Positions 16,678 through 26,106 of a stretch of 64,000 bases of DNA are shown here, one piece after another (position 1 is the first letter of the stretch; each line of letters starts with the position of its first letter). Position numbers and translations under genes: made by a program. The notes beneath the pieces were generated by a model. The model ran no database searches and was not told where the DNA came from. It worked only from the letters and a program-made list of their open reading frames with translations. The stretch comes from Sulfitobacter sp. DSM 110093. Its GTDB lineage: Bacteria; Pseudomonadota; Alphaproteobacteria; Rhodobacterales; Rhodobacteraceae. Location of the stretch: contig NZ_CP085170.1 in the NCBI RefSeq assembly GCF_022788715.1, positions 204,357 to 268,356 of the forward strand, written 5' to 3'.

Positions 16678-17424
16678 TTAACCGCGCCCCGTGAAAGGCA
16701 TCTTGGTGGCCATCACGGTGACAAACATGGCGTTGGAGTCGAGCGAAAGCTTCGCCATGTATGACAGCGTTTCGGCCACGTCGTTCACATCCATACGCGG
16801 CTCGGACATGCGGCTGCCGTTGGGTTGCAGGATGCCGTCTGCCATCCGCTCCGTCATCTCGCTGGCCGCATTGCCGATGTCGATCTGCCCGCAGGCGATG
16901 TCATGCGCCCGCCCGTCGAGCGACAGCGCGCGGGTGAGCCCGGTGATCGCGTGTTTCGTCGCCGTATAGGGCACCGACAGGGGGCGCGGCACATGGGCGC
17001 TGATCGAGCCGTTGTTGATGATCCGCCCGCCCTTTGGGCTTTGGCGTTTCATCAAGGCGAAGGCCGCGCGGGCGCAGAGGAAAGAGCCGGTCAGATTGGT
17101 CGCGACGATGTCGTTCCACTCCGCGACGCTGAGCGCATCCACCTCAACCGCCGGACCATTGCGCCCGGCATTGTTGAACAGCAGGTCCAGCCGCCCGAAG
17201 GTCGCCTCCACCCTGTCAAAAAGCGCGTCTACATCGGCCTCAACCCCCACGTCGGCAGCCACGGCGATATGCCCCTGTCCATCAAGCATAGCACAGGCGG
17301 CGTCGATCTTTTCCTGTTGCCGCCCGGTGAGAACGAGAGTGAAACCGTCTTTCGCCAACCGCTGCGCGCAGGCGAGGCCGACGCCGCTCCCGGCCCCTGT
17401 GATCAGAGCAATCTTTTGGTTCAT
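16678..17424 (-). CDS. SDR-family oxidoreductase
   Basis: 248 residues. The classical short-chain dehydrogenase motifs are present: TGAGSGVG at 9-16, NNAG at 84-87, Ser140 and Tyr153-x3-Lys157. It is NAD(P)-dependent with unknown substrate. Its stop lies 4 nt from the stop of the convergent FAD dehydrogenase, so the two transcripts must interfere or share a termination zone; I see no hairpin there. Confidence 0.9.
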   Translation of the reverse strand: MNQKIALITGAGSGVGLACAQRLAKDGFTLVLTGRQQEKIDAACAMLDGQGHIAVAADVGVEADVDALFDRVEATFGRLDLLFNNAGRNGPAVEVDALSVAEWNDIVATNLTGSFLCARAAFALMKRQSPKGGRIINNGSISAHVPRPLSVPYTATKHAITGLTRALSLDGRAHDIACGQIDIGNAASEMTERMADGILQPNGSRMSEPRMDVNDVAETLSYMAKLSLDSNAMFVTVMATKMPFTGRG

Positions 17425-17558
17425 CCTACTATCCCATTCCTTATCGTTGCCCGTCCGGCCGTTACTGAGAATCTAATATATAAGATCGCGCAGGGATAGG
17501 TTTTTTCACCGCTTTCCAGTCATCACGGGATCCGCGCCTCACATTCGCGCGAGCGCAC

Positions 17559-17573
17559 TAGACGACCGGTCTA
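17559..17573. promoter_or_regulatory. TetR-type operator TAGAC-N5-GTCTA
   Basis: The 15-bp palindrome TAGACGACCGGTCTA has perfect 5-nt arms and ends 11 nt before the TetR start codon. The pattern with a central CCGGTC core is a classic TetR/AcrR operator found upstream of self-repressing genes. Confidence 0.75.
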
Positions 17574-17584
17574 TTATTTCGTAG

Positions 17585-18205
17585 ATGCCCCTCATGACAG
17601 AGGCAAAGAAATCAGATCAGACGCGGCAACGCATCTTGGACACCGGACGCGGCCTTGTGCTGCGGCACGGGTTCTCTGGCGTTGGCCTGTCGCGCATTCT
17701 TAGCGAAAGCGGCGTGCCCAAGGGCTCGTTCTACTATTACTTCGCGTCGAAAGAGGCTTTTGGCACCGCGATGCTGGCCGATTACGTCGAGGCCTATCTC
17801 GACCGCGTCGATGCGTTGATCGCAGCCCCGGGAACGGCGGGCGACAAGCTCGACAGTTTCTGGGATGCATGGCTTAGCCAATCCAGCGCCCCGGGGATCG
17901 CCAGCGCCTGTTTGGTGGTGAAACTCGGCTCCGAAGTCGCCGATCTGTCGGAGACGATGCGCGAAACGCTGGATCAGGGTGTCGATGCATTGGTCGCCCG
18001 GATTGCCCAATTGCTGCGCCAAGGCGCAGAGGATGGGACCGTTCGGGCGCTATCTGACCCCGAAACCACCGCCCGCATGCTCTACGCTAAATGGCTCGGC
18101 GCTGCGGTGCTGGCCAAACTGGCGCGCAGCGATGCGCCCCTGCGCATGGCGCGCGCTGAAACCTCTGGCCAACTCTCCCCCACCGGGGGCCAATTCCCAA
18201 CCTGA
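17585..18205 (+). CDS. TetR/AcrR-family transcriptional regulator
   Basis: 206 residues. The HTH is clear (TRQRILDTGRGLVLRHGFSGVGLSRILSESGVPKGSFYYYFASKEAF, about 13-60). The ligand domain (ACLVVKLGSEVADLSETMRETLDQGVDALVARIAQLL) resembles the AcuR/YxaF group. The start is either ATG 17585 or ATG 17594; neither has a good ribosome site. It precedes the MDR reductase gene by 11 nt and most likely represses both through the palindrome at 17559. Confidence 0.9.
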   Translation: MPLMTEAKKSDQTRQRILDTGRGLVLRHGFSGVGLSRILSESGVPKGSFYYYFASKEAFGTAMLADYVEAYLDRVDALIAAPGTAGDKLDSFWDAWLSQSSAPGIASACLVVKLGSEVADLSETMRETLDQGVDALVARIAQLLRQGAEDGTVRALSDPETTARMLYAKWLGAAVLAKLARSDAPLRMARAETSGQLSPTGGQFPT

Positions 18206-18216
18206 AAGGAAACAGC

Positions 18217-19197
18217 ATGTTCGCTGCCATCCACGACACATTCGGCGAGCCCGCCGAGGTTCTGACCACCCGCGAAACCGACAAGCCCGCGCCCGCCGCT
18301 GGCGAGGCGCTACTGCGCATGGTGCTCTCACCCATCCACAACCATGACCTTTGGACCGTGCGCGGCAACTATGGCTACAAGCCCGAACTGCCCGGCGCCA
18401 TCGGTGGCTCCGAAGCGCTTGGTATCGTCGAGGCCGTGGGCGAAGGCGTTGACGAGGCGCTGATCGGCAAGCGGGTCACGGCGGCCGGGTTCCACGGCGC
18501 ATGGGCCGAGTATTTCACCGCCCCCGCTGCCGGCCTGCTGCCCCTGCCAGAGGTGATTTCCGACGAAGCCGGCGCGCAGTTGATCGCCATGCCCTTCAGC
18601 GCCTTGTCACTGCTGGAAACCCTGAAGGTCGGCGAAGGCGATTGGCTGATCCAGACCGCTGCCAATGGCGCGGTGGGCAAGATCATGGTTGGTCTTGCCA
18701 AAGCGCGGGGCGTCAAACTGCTGAACCTCGTGCGCCGCGAAGGGGCTGCCGAGGAACTGCGCGAGACGGGCGCGGAAAACGTTCTCTCTACCGATGACGC
18801 GGATTGGCAGAGCAAAGCGCGTGAACTGATCGGCAAAGAGGGCGCGGTTTCGGCCATCGACTCGGTCGGCGGCGAACTGGGCGGTCAACTGGTCGAACTT
18901 CTGGGCAAAGATGGTGAATTGATCGTCTTCGGTACGGCGACTGGCCAGCCCCTCACCATGTCTTCGGGCGAACTGATCATGAAACACATCACCGTCAAAG
19001 GTTTTTGGGGATCGCGCGTTAGCGGCGAGATGCCACCTGAAACCCGCGTGCGTCTGATCGGTGAACTGGTGCAACTGGCGGCCAAGGGCCAGCTTCCGCT
19101 CGACACTGGCGGCATCTACCCGTTGGCAGAGGTAACCGAAGCGATGAATGCAGCGCTAACCACTGGCCGTGGTGGCAAGGTTATGCTGCGCCCATAA
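18217..19197 (+). CDS. MDR-superfamily zinc-free alcohol dehydrogenase / quinone or enoyl reductase-like protein
   Basis: 326 residues with a GroES-like N-terminal domain and a Rossmann domain (LIQTAANGAVGKIMVGLAKARGVKLLNLVRR, about 145-175). The structural and catalytic zinc ligands of alcohol dehydrogenases are absent, so it belongs with the quinone-oxidoreductase/enoyl-thioester reductase branch. It uses NADPH to reduce an activated double bond. AAAGGAAACAGC precedes the ATG. Pairing with a TetR regulator recalls acuR-acuI, but the sequence is not close enough for me to claim acrylyl-CoA reductase. Confidence 0.85.
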   Translation: MFAAIHDTFGEPAEVLTTRETDKPAPAAGEALLRMVLSPIHNHDLWTVRGNYGYKPELPGAIGGSEALGIVEAVGEGVDEALIGKRVTAAGFHGAWAEYFTAPAAGLLPLPEVISDEAGAQLIAMPFSALSLLETLKVGEGDWLIQTAANGAVGKIMVGLAKARGVKLLNLVRREGAAEELRETGAENVLSTDDADWQSKARELIGKEGAVSAIDSVGGELGGQLVELLGKDGELIVFGTATGQPLTMSSGELIMKHITVKGFWGSRVSGEMPPETRVRLIGELVQLAAKGQLPLDTGGIYPLAEVTEAMNAALTTGRGGKVMLRP

Positions 19198-19213
19198 TTA
19201 GTATCTGACTCTT

Positions 19214-19244
19214 GGCGGCGGCCCTGCGGATTGGGGCCGCCGCC
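19214..19244. terminator. GC-rich 11-bp hairpin after the MDR reductase gene
   Basis: GGCGGCGGCCC pairs perfectly with GGGCCGCCGCC over a 9-nt loop, 17 nt after the reductase stop. No T-run follows. It separates that operon from the urease operon. Confidence 0.55.
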
Positions 19245-19461
19245 CCTCGTCCGGCTTGAAATCTCGAAGTGCCCAAAAATAGTTCGCCTCAGGGATATCT
19301 TGCCGTTTATTTAGGCAAATTCGCCGGTCTGGCGCTCAGAAACTGCCCAAACGGTGACTCTCTCCCGTCTCTGTGTTGATTAAAAATTGACCAGAATTCC
19401 TGCGGGCGGAGCCATTCCTATCCTCGTTGAAGCCACCATAAACACGCCATGCGAGGCACCC

Positions 19462-20259
19462 GTGCAACCGCGCGCCATTGGCGCGGCGTTGGTTTCGGCC
19501 AAAGCCTCGCGGGGCCGATCTACGCTTAGCGATCTCCGTCAATCCGGCGCGATGAAACTGCTCTTTCCACGCCCTGACGGAGAGGCGTTGCAAGCAATCG
19601 TCATCAATTCCGCAGGCGGGATCACGGGGGGCGATGACTTTGCCCTCAATGCATGCGCAGAAAAGAATGCAATGCTCAGCCTCACGACCCAAGCGGCCGA
19701 ACGCGCCTATCGCGCGCAGCCGGGTCAGGTGGCCAGCGTCCACAATAGTGTCACTGTAGAACCCGGCGGAACACTGCATTGGCTGCCTCAAGAGACAATT
19801 CTGTACGACGGCTGCGCGCTGCGGCGAAGCCTCTCCGTCAACCTTGCTCATGATGCCTCTCTGCTGCTGGTCGAACCGCTGGTCTTTGGCCGCGCCGCCA
19901 TGGGCGAAGCCCTGCGCGACGCCAATTTCCGGGACCGGATTGAGATCACCCGCGCGGGCCAGCCGCTATTCCTTGATGCAATGACCTTGCATGGCGACGT
20001 GACCGAACATCTTGCCGCAGCGCATGTCGCGGCGGGCGCAGGTGCACTGGCCACATTGATCTATGTCGCCCCCGATGCCGAAGCGCGGCTGGCACGGCTG
20101 CGTGCCGCGCTACCCGAAAGCGCCGGGGCCAGCCTGATCGGCCCTGACTTGCTGGTCGCGCGTATCCTTGCCCACGACAGTTTCGACCTTCGACAATCGC
20201 TCGTCCCGATCTTGGGCGACCTTAGCGGTGACACCCTTCCCAGATCATGGATGACCTGA
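19462..20259 (+). CDS. ureD: Urease accessory protein UreD (UreH)
   Basis: 265 residues from GTG 19462, which has GAGG 5 nt upstream and gives the usual N-terminus [13 protein letters not shown]. The frame stays open to a TTG at 19387 with no ribosome site. Family motifs are [40 protein letters not shown] and [13 protein letters not shown]. UreD binds apo-urease and, with UreF and UreG, delivers nickel. It is the first gene of the urease operon. Confidence 0.93.
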   Translation: MQPRAIGAALVSAKASRGRSTLSDLRQSGAMKLLFPRPDGEALQAIVINSAGGITGGDDFALNACAEKNAMLSLTTQAAERAYRAQPGQVASVHNSVTVEPGGTLHWLPQETILYDGCALRRSLSVNLAHDASLLLVEPLVFGRAAMGEALRDANFRDRIEITRAGQPLFLDAMTLHGDVTEHLAAAHVAAGAGALATLIYVAPDAEARLARLRAALPESAGASLIGPDLLVARILAHDSFDLRQSLVPILGDLSGDTLPRSWMT

Positions 20260-20260
20260 C

Positions 20261-20563
20261 GTGCAACTGACCCCGAGAGAAAAAGACAAATTGCTGATTT
20301 CCATGGCCGCCGAAGTGGCGCGCAAACGCCTAGCGCGGGGGGTCAAGCTGAACCACCCCGAAGCAATCGCCTTAATCACCGACACCGTGGTCGAAGGCGC
20401 GCGCGATGGCCGCAGCGTGGCCGATATGATGCAGGCCGGCGCCCATGTGATCACCCGCGAAGACTGTATGGAAGGGGTGTCTGAGATGATCCCGGAAGTG
20501 CAGGTCGAAGCGACATTCCCCGACGGGACCAAGCTCGTCACCGTTCACAACCCTATTAGATAA
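20261..20563 (+). CDS. ureA: Urease gamma subunit UreA
   Basis: 100 residues, the usual length, starting at GTG 20261 one base after the ureD stop. [31 protein letters not shown] and the [20 protein letters not shown] end are diagnostic. It is a structural subunit of the (UreABC)3 enzyme. Confidence 0.97.
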   Translation: MQLTPREKDKLLISMAAEVARKRLARGVKLNHPEAIALITDTVVEGARDGRSVADMMQAGAHVITREDCMEGVSEMIPEVQVEATFPDGTKLVTVHNPIR

Positions 20564-20572
20564 GGACATATC

Positions 20573-20770
20573 ATGCCCCGTTTCGCCCCCCTTCTCGCCC
20601 TCCCGTTGATGTCCTGCGCTATGGCGGCCTTTGCCCATTCTGCCCCCCTGCCGCACAGCCACGGGGCCGAGGCGGAAACATCGTCGATCATGTATGCCGT
20701 CGCCGGTCTGGCCTTTGTTTTGTCGGGTTTGATTGCCGTATCTCGACGCTTGAAAACGGCCAAAGCATGA
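20573..20770 (+). CDS. Small secreted/membrane peptide encoded between ureA and ureB
   Basis: 65 residues. AAGGA lies 6 nt before the ATG, and the last codon overlaps the ureB start (ATGA), so it is translated within the urease operon. The peptide has a signal-like N-terminus ([15 protein letters not shown]), a short His-containing stretch ([14 protein letters not shown], three His) and one membrane helix ([19 protein letters not shown]), then a basic tail RRLKTAKA. The layout resembles a single-pass membrane protein with a periplasmic metal-binding loop. I do not recognise a named family. A nickel-related role is inferred from position and His residues only. Confidence 0.7.
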   Translation: MPRFAPLLALPLMSCAMAAFAHSAPLPHSHGAEAETSSIMYAVAGLAFVLSGLIAVSRRLKTAKA

Positions 20771-21072
20771 TACCGGGAGAGGTTTTTCCAGCGGCAGGTA
20801 CGCTGACCCTTAACGCTGACCGCGAGGCGATTACCCTGATGGTCGCGAATACCGGCGACCGCCCGGTGCAAGTAGGCAGCCACTACCATTTCGCCGAGAG
20901 CAACCCCGCGCTTGATTTCAACCGCGCCGCCGCACGGGGCTTGAGGCTTGATATCGCAGCAGGCACCGCCGTGCGTTTTGAGCCCGGACAGCGCCGCAAG
21001 GTGTCGCTTATTCCGTTCAGCGGTGATCGGCGTATCTTTGGCTTTAACAGCGCGGTGATGGGAGACCTCTGA
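20767..21072 (+). CDS. ureB: Urease beta subunit UreB
   Basis: 101 residues with the standard beta-subunit core [35 protein letters not shown] and [31 protein letters not shown] overlap with the preceding small peptide and a 1-nt overlap with ureC. Shorter than fused or long beta subunits but normal for free UreB. Confidence 0.97.
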   Translation: MIPGEVFPAAGTLTLNADREAITLMVANTGDRPVQVGSHYHFAESNPALDFNRAAARGLRLDIAAGTAVRFEPGQRRKVSLIPFSGDRRIFGFNSAVMGDL

Positions 21073-22808
21073 TGCCTGCACAGATCAAACGCGGTGACTA
21101 TGCTGCCATGTTCGGCCCCACGGTGGGCGACCGGGTGCGGCTGGCCGACACGGACCTCATCATCGAAGTTGAGCGCGACCTGACCACCGAACGCAGCGGC
21201 CAAAACGCCCCCGCCTATGGCGAAGAGGTCAAGTTCGGCGGCGGCAAGGTGATCCGCGACGGTATGGGCCAATCGCAGGTGACCCGCTCAGGCGGGGCCG
21301 TTGATACGGTCATTACGAATGCGCTGATCGTCGACCACTCAGGCATCTACAAGGCGGATGTGGGTCTGAAGGACGGGCGCATCGCCAAGATCGGCAAGGC
21401 AGGCAACCCCGACACCCAGCCGGGCGTGAACATCATCATCGGGCCGGGGACCGAAGTGATCGCGGGGGAGGGGCGCATCCTCACTGCCGGGGGCTTCGAC
21501 AGCCATATCCACTTCATCTGCCCGCAACAGATCGAAGACGCGCTGCATTCTGGGCTGACCACCATGCTCGGCGGCGGCACCGGCCCTGCGCATGGAACGC
21601 TGGCCACCACCTGCACACCCGGCGGTTGGCATATCGGGCGCATGATGCAATCTGCCGACGCCTTTCCGATGAACCTCGCCTTTGCAGGCAAGGGCAACGC
21701 CAGCCAGCCCGCCGCCCTTGAGGAACAGATCAATGCGGGCGCCTGCGCGCTAAAGCTGCACGAAGATTGGGGCACAACCCCTGCCGCGATTGACTGCTGC
21801 CTGAGCGTCGCCGACGCGATGGATGTGCAGGTGATGATCCACACCGACACGCTGAACGAAAGCGGCTTTGTCGAACATACCGTAAAGGCCATGAAGGGCC
21901 GCACGATCCACGCCTTTCACACCGAAGGCGCAGGTGGCGGCCATGCGCCCGACATCATCAAAATCTGTGGCGAAGAACATGTGCTGCCGTCGTCAACCAA
22001 CCCGACGCGGCCCTTTACCGTGAACACGCTGGAAGAGCATCTCGACATGCTCATGGTGTGCCACCACCTTGATAAATCCATCCCCGAAGATGTCGCCTTT
22101 GCCGAAAGCCGGATCCGGCGCGAGACCATCGCCGCCGAAGATATCCTGCACGACATGGGCGCGTTTTCGATCATCGCGAGCGATAGTCAGGCCATGGGCC
22201 GCGTGGGGGAGGTGCTAATCCGCACATGGCAAACTGCCGACAAGATGAAAAAACAGCGCGGGCGGCTGGCCGAAGAAACCGGTGAAAACGACAATTTCCG
22301 CGTACGACGCTACATTGCAAAATACACGATCAACCCCGCCATCGCTCATGGAATCTCAACACATATCGGCAGCATCGAAGAGGGCAAGCGCGCGGATCTG
22401 GTACTGTGGAACCCCGCTTTCTTCGGGGTAAAGCCTGAGATGGTTCTATTGGGCGGCAGTATTGTCTGTGCGCAGATGGGCGATCCGAACGCGTCCATCC
22501 CCACGCCACAGCCGGTATATTCGCGGCCCATGTTCGGCGCGTATGGCCGCGCTGTAGAGAATTCTGCCGTGGTTTTCGTCAGCGAAGCGGCAGAGGCTGC
22601 GGGCATTGGCAAACAGCTTGGCCTTGCGAAGCAAACCATCGCCGTGCGCAACACCCGCGACATCGGCAAGCGCGACCTGAAACTGAACGATGCGCTGCCC
22701 AAGGTGGAAGTGAACCCCGAAACTTATGAAGTCCGCGCCGACGGCGAATTGCTGACCTGCGAGCCTGCCTCTATTCTGCCGATGGCACAACGTTACTTCC
22801 TGTTCTGA
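21072..22808 (+). CDS. ureC: Urease alpha (catalytic) subunit UreC
   Basis: 578 residues, slightly longer than the usual 567-572. All active-site residues are present at an offset of +11 from Klebsiella numbering: nickel ligands His145, His147, carbamylated Lys228, His257, His283 and Asp371, substrate His230, and the mobile flap Cys330-His331. It hydrolyses urea to ammonia and carbamate. The enzyme should be active once loaded by UreDEFG. Confidence 0.98.
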   Translation: MPAQIKRGDYAAMFGPTVGDRVRLADTDLIIEVERDLTTERSGQNAPAYGEEVKFGGGKVIRDGMGQSQVTRSGGAVDTVITNALIVDHSGIYKADVGLKDGRIAKIGKAGNPDTQPGVNIIIGPGTEVIAGEGRILTAGGFDSHIHFICPQQIEDALHSGLTTMLGGGTGPAHGTLATTCTPGGWHIGRMMQSADAFPMNLAFAGKGNASQPAALEEQINAGACALKLHEDWGTTPAAIDCCLSVADAMDVQVMIHTDTLNESGFVEHTVKAMKGRTIHAFHTEGAGGGHAPDIIKICGEEHVLPSSTNPTRPFTVNTLEEHLDMLMVCHHLDKSIPEDVAFAESRIRRETIAAEDILHDMGAFSIIASDSQAMGRVGEVLIRTWQTADKMKKQRGRLAEETGENDNFRVRRYIAKYTINPAIAHGISTHIGSIEEGKRADLVLWNPAFFGVKPEMVLLGGSIVCAQMGDPNASIPTPQPVYSRPMFGAYGRAVENSAVVFVSEAAEAAGIGKQLGLAKQTIAVRNTRDIGKRDLKLNDALPKVEVNPETYEVRADGELLTCEPASILPMAQRYFLF

Positions 22809-22817
22809 AAGACCCAG

Positions 22818-23312
22818 ATGACCCCAATCCTTTGCCAAGACATCCGCCGCAACGGCGATTGGTCTGATGCCGCTGACAGTGTGGCACTTACGTATGACGG
22901 ACGGTTTTTGCGCCGAAAGGTTCTGACGAGTACGGGGGGCCTGCCGTTTCTCGTCGATCTGGCGCAGACGACCTCGCTTGATCATGGTGATGCATTTGTC
23001 TTGGCTGATGGGCAGATGGTTCACGTTGTGGCCGCCGACGAAGACCTGCTTGAAGTGACTGGTCCTGACCTGCCGCGCATTGCGTGGCATATTGGCAACC
23101 GCCACACCCCTTGCCAGATCGAAGCCGACCGTCTGGTCATCCAACGCGATCATGTGATTGCCAAGATGCTGGCTCAAATTGGCGCAGCAACACGCGAGAT
23201 CACCGCCTCCTTCCGCCCCGAAGGCGGTGCCTATGGCCACGGGCGCACCCACGGGCATGATCACAGCCACTCTCATCACGCCTCCCATGATCACGACCAC
23301 GCAGATGCCTGA
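22818..23312 (+). CDS. ureE: Urease nickel metallochaperone UreE
   Basis: 164 residues. The N-terminal peptide-binding domain is followed by the ferredoxin-like metal domain. A C-terminal tail holds ten histidines within 26 residues (GHGRTHGHDHSHSHH...), a nickel reservoir as in Klebsiella UreE. The 3' end overlaps the ureF start by 8 nt. Confidence 0.95.
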   Translation: MTPILCQDIRRNGDWSDAADSVALTYDGRFLRRKVLTSTGGLPFLVDLAQTTSLDHGDAFVLADGQMVHVVAADEDLLEVTGPDLPRIAWHIGNRHTPCQIEADRLVIQRDHVIAKMLAQIGAATREITASFRPEGGAYGHGRTHGHDHSHSHHASHDHDHADA

Positions 23313-23952
23313 AGCCTTACAGGCCGAACAGCTTCTGACACTGGTGCAGATGCTTTCCCCTTCCTATCCTGTGGGGGCTTTCGCCTATAGTCACGGGCTG
23401 GAATGGGCCGTGCAGGATGGGTCGGTGGATGACCAAGATAGCCTGACCGCGTGGCTGCGCACCGTGTTGCAATACGGCGCGGGGCAGGCTGATGCGATCT
23501 ATCTAAGCGCCGCCTATCACGCCGAAGACCCGACCCAAATTGATGCGCAGGCTCGTGCTTTTGCATCCTCGGCGGAACGGCTGAAAGAGACCGTGTTGCA
23601 AGGCGAGGCTTTCGCCCGTGCGAGCGCTGCAATCTGGCAGATCGAGATCCCCCCGCTTTGCTACCCGGTGGCCGTTGGCTGGGCCGCCCGTCTGCAGCAG
23701 CTTCCACTGCGCCAGACGCTTGAGATGTTCCTGCACGCATTTGCGGCCAACCTCGCGACCGCCGGGATGCGGCTTATCCCCTTGGGGCAGACCGAAGGCC
23801 AGATCGTTATTCGCAACATTGCCCCGTTTTGTCTTGAACTCGCCGCGAAGGCGCAGCGGAGCACGTTGGATGATCTTTCCTCTACCGCCTTCCTAAGCGA
23901 CATCGCCGCCATGAAACACGAAACCCAGTATTCGAGGATTTTCCGCACATGA
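23305..23952 (+). CDS. ureF: Urease accessory protein UreF
   Basis: 215 residues from ATG 23305; the frame runs further upstream inside ureE. All-helical UreF features: [26 protein letters not shown] near the N-terminus and [25 protein letters not shown] near the middle. It bridges UreD and UreG during nickel insertion. Its stop overlaps the ureG start (ATGA). Confidence 0.93.
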   Translation: MPEALQAEQLLTLVQMLSPSYPVGAFAYSHGLEWAVQDGSVDDQDSLTAWLRTVLQYGAGQADAIYLSAAYHAEDPTQIDAQARAFASSAERLKETVLQGEAFARASAAIWQIEIPPLCYPVAVGWAARLQQLPLRQTLEMFLHAFAANLATAGMRLIPLGQTEGQIVIRNIAPFCLELAAKAQRSTLDDLSSTAFLSDIAAMKHETQYSRIFRT

Positions 23953-24593
23953 AACGCAACAATGGCCCTTTGCGCGTCGGCATCGGCGGCCCGGTGGGCG
24001 CGGGTAAAACCACACTGACTGCCGCATTGTGCCGTGCACTACGAGACAGGCTTTCGGTGGGCGTCATCACCAATGATATCTACACCCAAGAAGACGCCGA
24101 AGCGCTGATGCGGATGCAGGTTTTGCCCCAAGACCGGATCATCGGGGTCGAAACCGGCGGCTGTCCGCATACGGCGATCCGCGAAGATGCCTCAATAAAC
24201 CTTGCCGCCGTTGCAGAGATGGTCGCGCGCCACCCAGACGTGGAAATCGTGTTAATCGAAAGCGGAGGCGACAATCTCTCGGCCACTTTCAGCCCTGAGC
24301 TTGCCGATGTGACCCTCTATGTCATTGATGTCGCAGCGGGCGAAGAAATCCCCCGCAAGGGCGGACCGGCCATTACAAAATCTGACATTCTAGTCATCAA
24401 CAAGACTGACCTCGCACCGCATGTGGGCGCGTCCCTCGACGTTATGAAGCATGACAGCGCGCGCATGCGTCCAAGTCTGCCAACCGTCTTTTGCGCGCTG
24501 AAGTCAGGCGAGGGTACCGACGAATTGCTGGAGCATCTGGCACGGATTGGCGGATTGGACCTCGCACTGATGGCGCCTTCGGCGTCTAATTAA
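23949..24593 (+). CDS. ureG: Urease GTPase UreG
   Basis: 214 residues. SIMIBI-class GTPase with the P-loop [11 protein letters not shown] at about 12-22, the metal-binding CPH motif ([13 protein letters not shown]), [15 protein letters not shown] and NKTDLAP for guanine recognition. GTP hydrolysis drives nickel transfer to urease. Last gene of the operon. Confidence 0.97.
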   Translation: MKRNNGPLRVGIGGPVGAGKTTLTAALCRALRDRLSVGVITNDIYTQEDAEALMRMQVLPQDRIIGVETGGCPHTAIREDASINLAAVAEMVARHPDVEIVLIESGGDNLSATFSPELADVTLYVIDVAAGEEIPRKGGPAITKSDILVINKTDLAPHVGASLDVMKHDSARMRPSLPTVFCALKSGEGTDELLEHLARIGGLDLALMAPSASN

Positions 24594-24594
24594 G

Positions 24595-24630
24595 TCTGGT
24601 TTCCGGGCCCTTAGAGAGGGTTCAACCAGA
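24595..24630 (+). terminator. Possible terminator after ureG
   Basis: TCTGGTT pairs with AACCAGA across a 22-nt loop that itself contains CCC/GGG pairing. TTTA follows immediately. It begins 2 nt after the ureG stop. The long loop makes this a modest call. Confidence 0.35.
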
Positions 24631-24685
24631 TTTACTGTCGATCAATCTCGTCGCGCATTTTCACTTAGGTGATTGGTGGCTCACT

Positions 24686-25867
24686 TTAATCTGCACCGAA
24701 TAGATCACGGGTGAAGACCTTCTCAGGAACATCGGCGAGGTCGGGATGATTGCGATTTGCAACGATCACATCTGCACGCGCCTTGAAGCGGTCGAGATCC
24801 TGCATGACCTCAGAACCGAAGAAACTATCCTCCTGCAAGACGGGTTCGTATACGAGCACTTCGATCCCCTTGGCCTTAAGCCGCTTCATTATGCCTTGGA
24901 CAGAACTTTGACGAAAATTGTCGGAGCCAGCCTTCATCACCAGTCGGTAAATACCCACCCGCTGCGGAGCGAGGGCCAAGATCTGCTCCGAGATGAAATC
25001 TTTGCGGGTGCGGTTTGCCTCTACAATCGCGTTAATCAAATTTTGTGGGACATCAGAATAGTTGGCGAGCAGCTGCTTGGAATCCTTGGGCAAACAATAG
25101 CCACCATAGCCAAACGATGGGTTGTTATAATGTTCCCCGATGCGCGGATCGAGACAGACACCATCAATGATTTGCTTTGTGTCGAGCCCATTGGTTAGTG
25201 CGTAGCTGTCCATCTCATTGAAGTATGCGACCCGCATGGCGAGGAAGGTATTGGCGAAGAGTTTTACCGCTTCGGCCTCTGACGCACCGGTAAAGAGCAT
25301 GGGAATTTCGTCGTTAATCGCCCCTTCTGCCAGTAGCTGCGCAAATCGCCGCGCGCGGGGGCTGTCTTCGCCTACGACAATGCGTGATGGGTGCAAATTG
25401 TCGTAAAGCGCCCGACCTTCGCGCAGAAACTCAGGGCTAAAGATCAGTTGATCCGTTTCAAAGGAGGCCGCCAAACCTGCCGTATAGCCGACGGGGACGG
25501 TGGATTTGATGACAATTGTGGCTGTCTTTGTAACGGCTAATACGTCCCGCACAACGGCCTCCACGCTGGAGGTGTCAAAAACGTTAGTGCGCGGGTCATA
25601 GTTTGTCGGCGTTGCGATGAGCACAAACTCAGCGTCTCGAAACGCGTCGGCCGCCTGCGTTGTAGCATGCAGATTAAGCGGCTTTTCCGCCAGATACCTC
25701 TCAATCTCAGGGTCGACGATAGGCGCATGCCGGGCGTTCACCTGCGCCACCCGATCGGGGTTCAAGTCGACAGCCGTCACGTCATTATGCTGCGCTAGAA
25801 GTACGGCGTTTGACAGCCCCACATAGCCGATACCGACCACGGCGATCTTGGTCATAGTCATATACAT
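24686..25867 (-). CDS. ugd: UDP-glucose 6-dehydrogenase
   Basis: 393 residues, the short form typical of Ugd. NAD-binding loop [13 protein letters not shown] (about 12-24), [33 protein letters not shown] and the catalytic Cys258 in [13 protein letters not shown]. It oxidises UDP-glucose to UDP-glucuronate for capsule, lipopolysaccharide or exopolysaccharide. The first ATG (25867) follows AGGAAAGG; two further in-frame ATGs lie within 12 nt. The gene stands alone with no glycosyltransferases nearby. Confidence 0.95.
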   Translation of the reverse strand: MYMTMTKIAVVGIGYVGLSNAVLLAQHNDVTAVDLNPDRVAQVNARHAPIVDPEIERYLAEKPLNLHATTQAADAFRDAEFVLIATPTNYDPRTNVFDTSSVEAVVRDVLAVTKTATIVIKSTVPVGYTAGLAASFETDQLIFSPEFLREGRALYDNLHPSRIVVGEDSPRARRFAQLLAEGAINDEIPMLFTGASEAEAVKLFANTFLAMRVAYFNEMDSYALTNGLDTKQIIDGVCLDPRIGEHYNNPSFGYGGYCLPKDSKQLLANYSDVPQNLINAIVEANRTRKDFISEQILALAPQRVGIYRLVMKAGSDNFRQSSVQGIMKRLKAKGIEVLVYEPVLQEDSFFGSEVMQDLDRFKARADVIVANRNHPDLADVPEKVFTRDLFGAD

Positions 25868-25906
25868 GGGCCTTTCCTGTGAGCCGTGGCCGTGATGTTA
25901 AACTGC

Positions 25907-25932
25907 GCCTGCGCCTTTGAAAAGGCGCAGGC
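25907..25932. other. Strong hairpin in the ugd / DUF2793 divergent region
   Basis: GCCTGCGCCTT pairs perfectly with AAGGCGCAGGC over a TGAA tetraloop, an 11-bp stem. It lies 39 nt upstream of ugd and 174 nt upstream of the DUF2793 gene, so it would be in a leader or promoter region rather than at a 3' end. The remaining gap to 26106 shows no other structure I can name. Confidence 0.5.
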
Positions 25933-26106
25933 TGGCAAGGAGTTAGCGCTTTTTGACCCAGTTTTGAGACGACTGAAACGCTATCGCCTTACCGCACTGC
26001 GCTACGCCACAGTCCGCGTTGTTGCCCTGCTTGCGTACGCTCTGTTGTCAGGCTGGCAAGGCTTCTTTCGCACATTCACTGTAACCCACAACGCGGAGAA
26101 CCCCCG

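Noticed and set aside
18217-19197. AcuI acrylyl-CoA reductase of DMSP metabolism
   Set aside because: TetR pairing is suggestive, but the protein lacks the typical AcuI N-terminus and no dddL/acuH/acuK gene is present.
19214-19229. A possible sigma-54 -24/-12 element (TGG-N9-TGC) upstream of ureD
   Set aside because: It falls in a GC-only hairpin arm where the GG-N10-GC spacing arises easily, lacks the CAC/TT consensus, and is over 200 nt from ureD.
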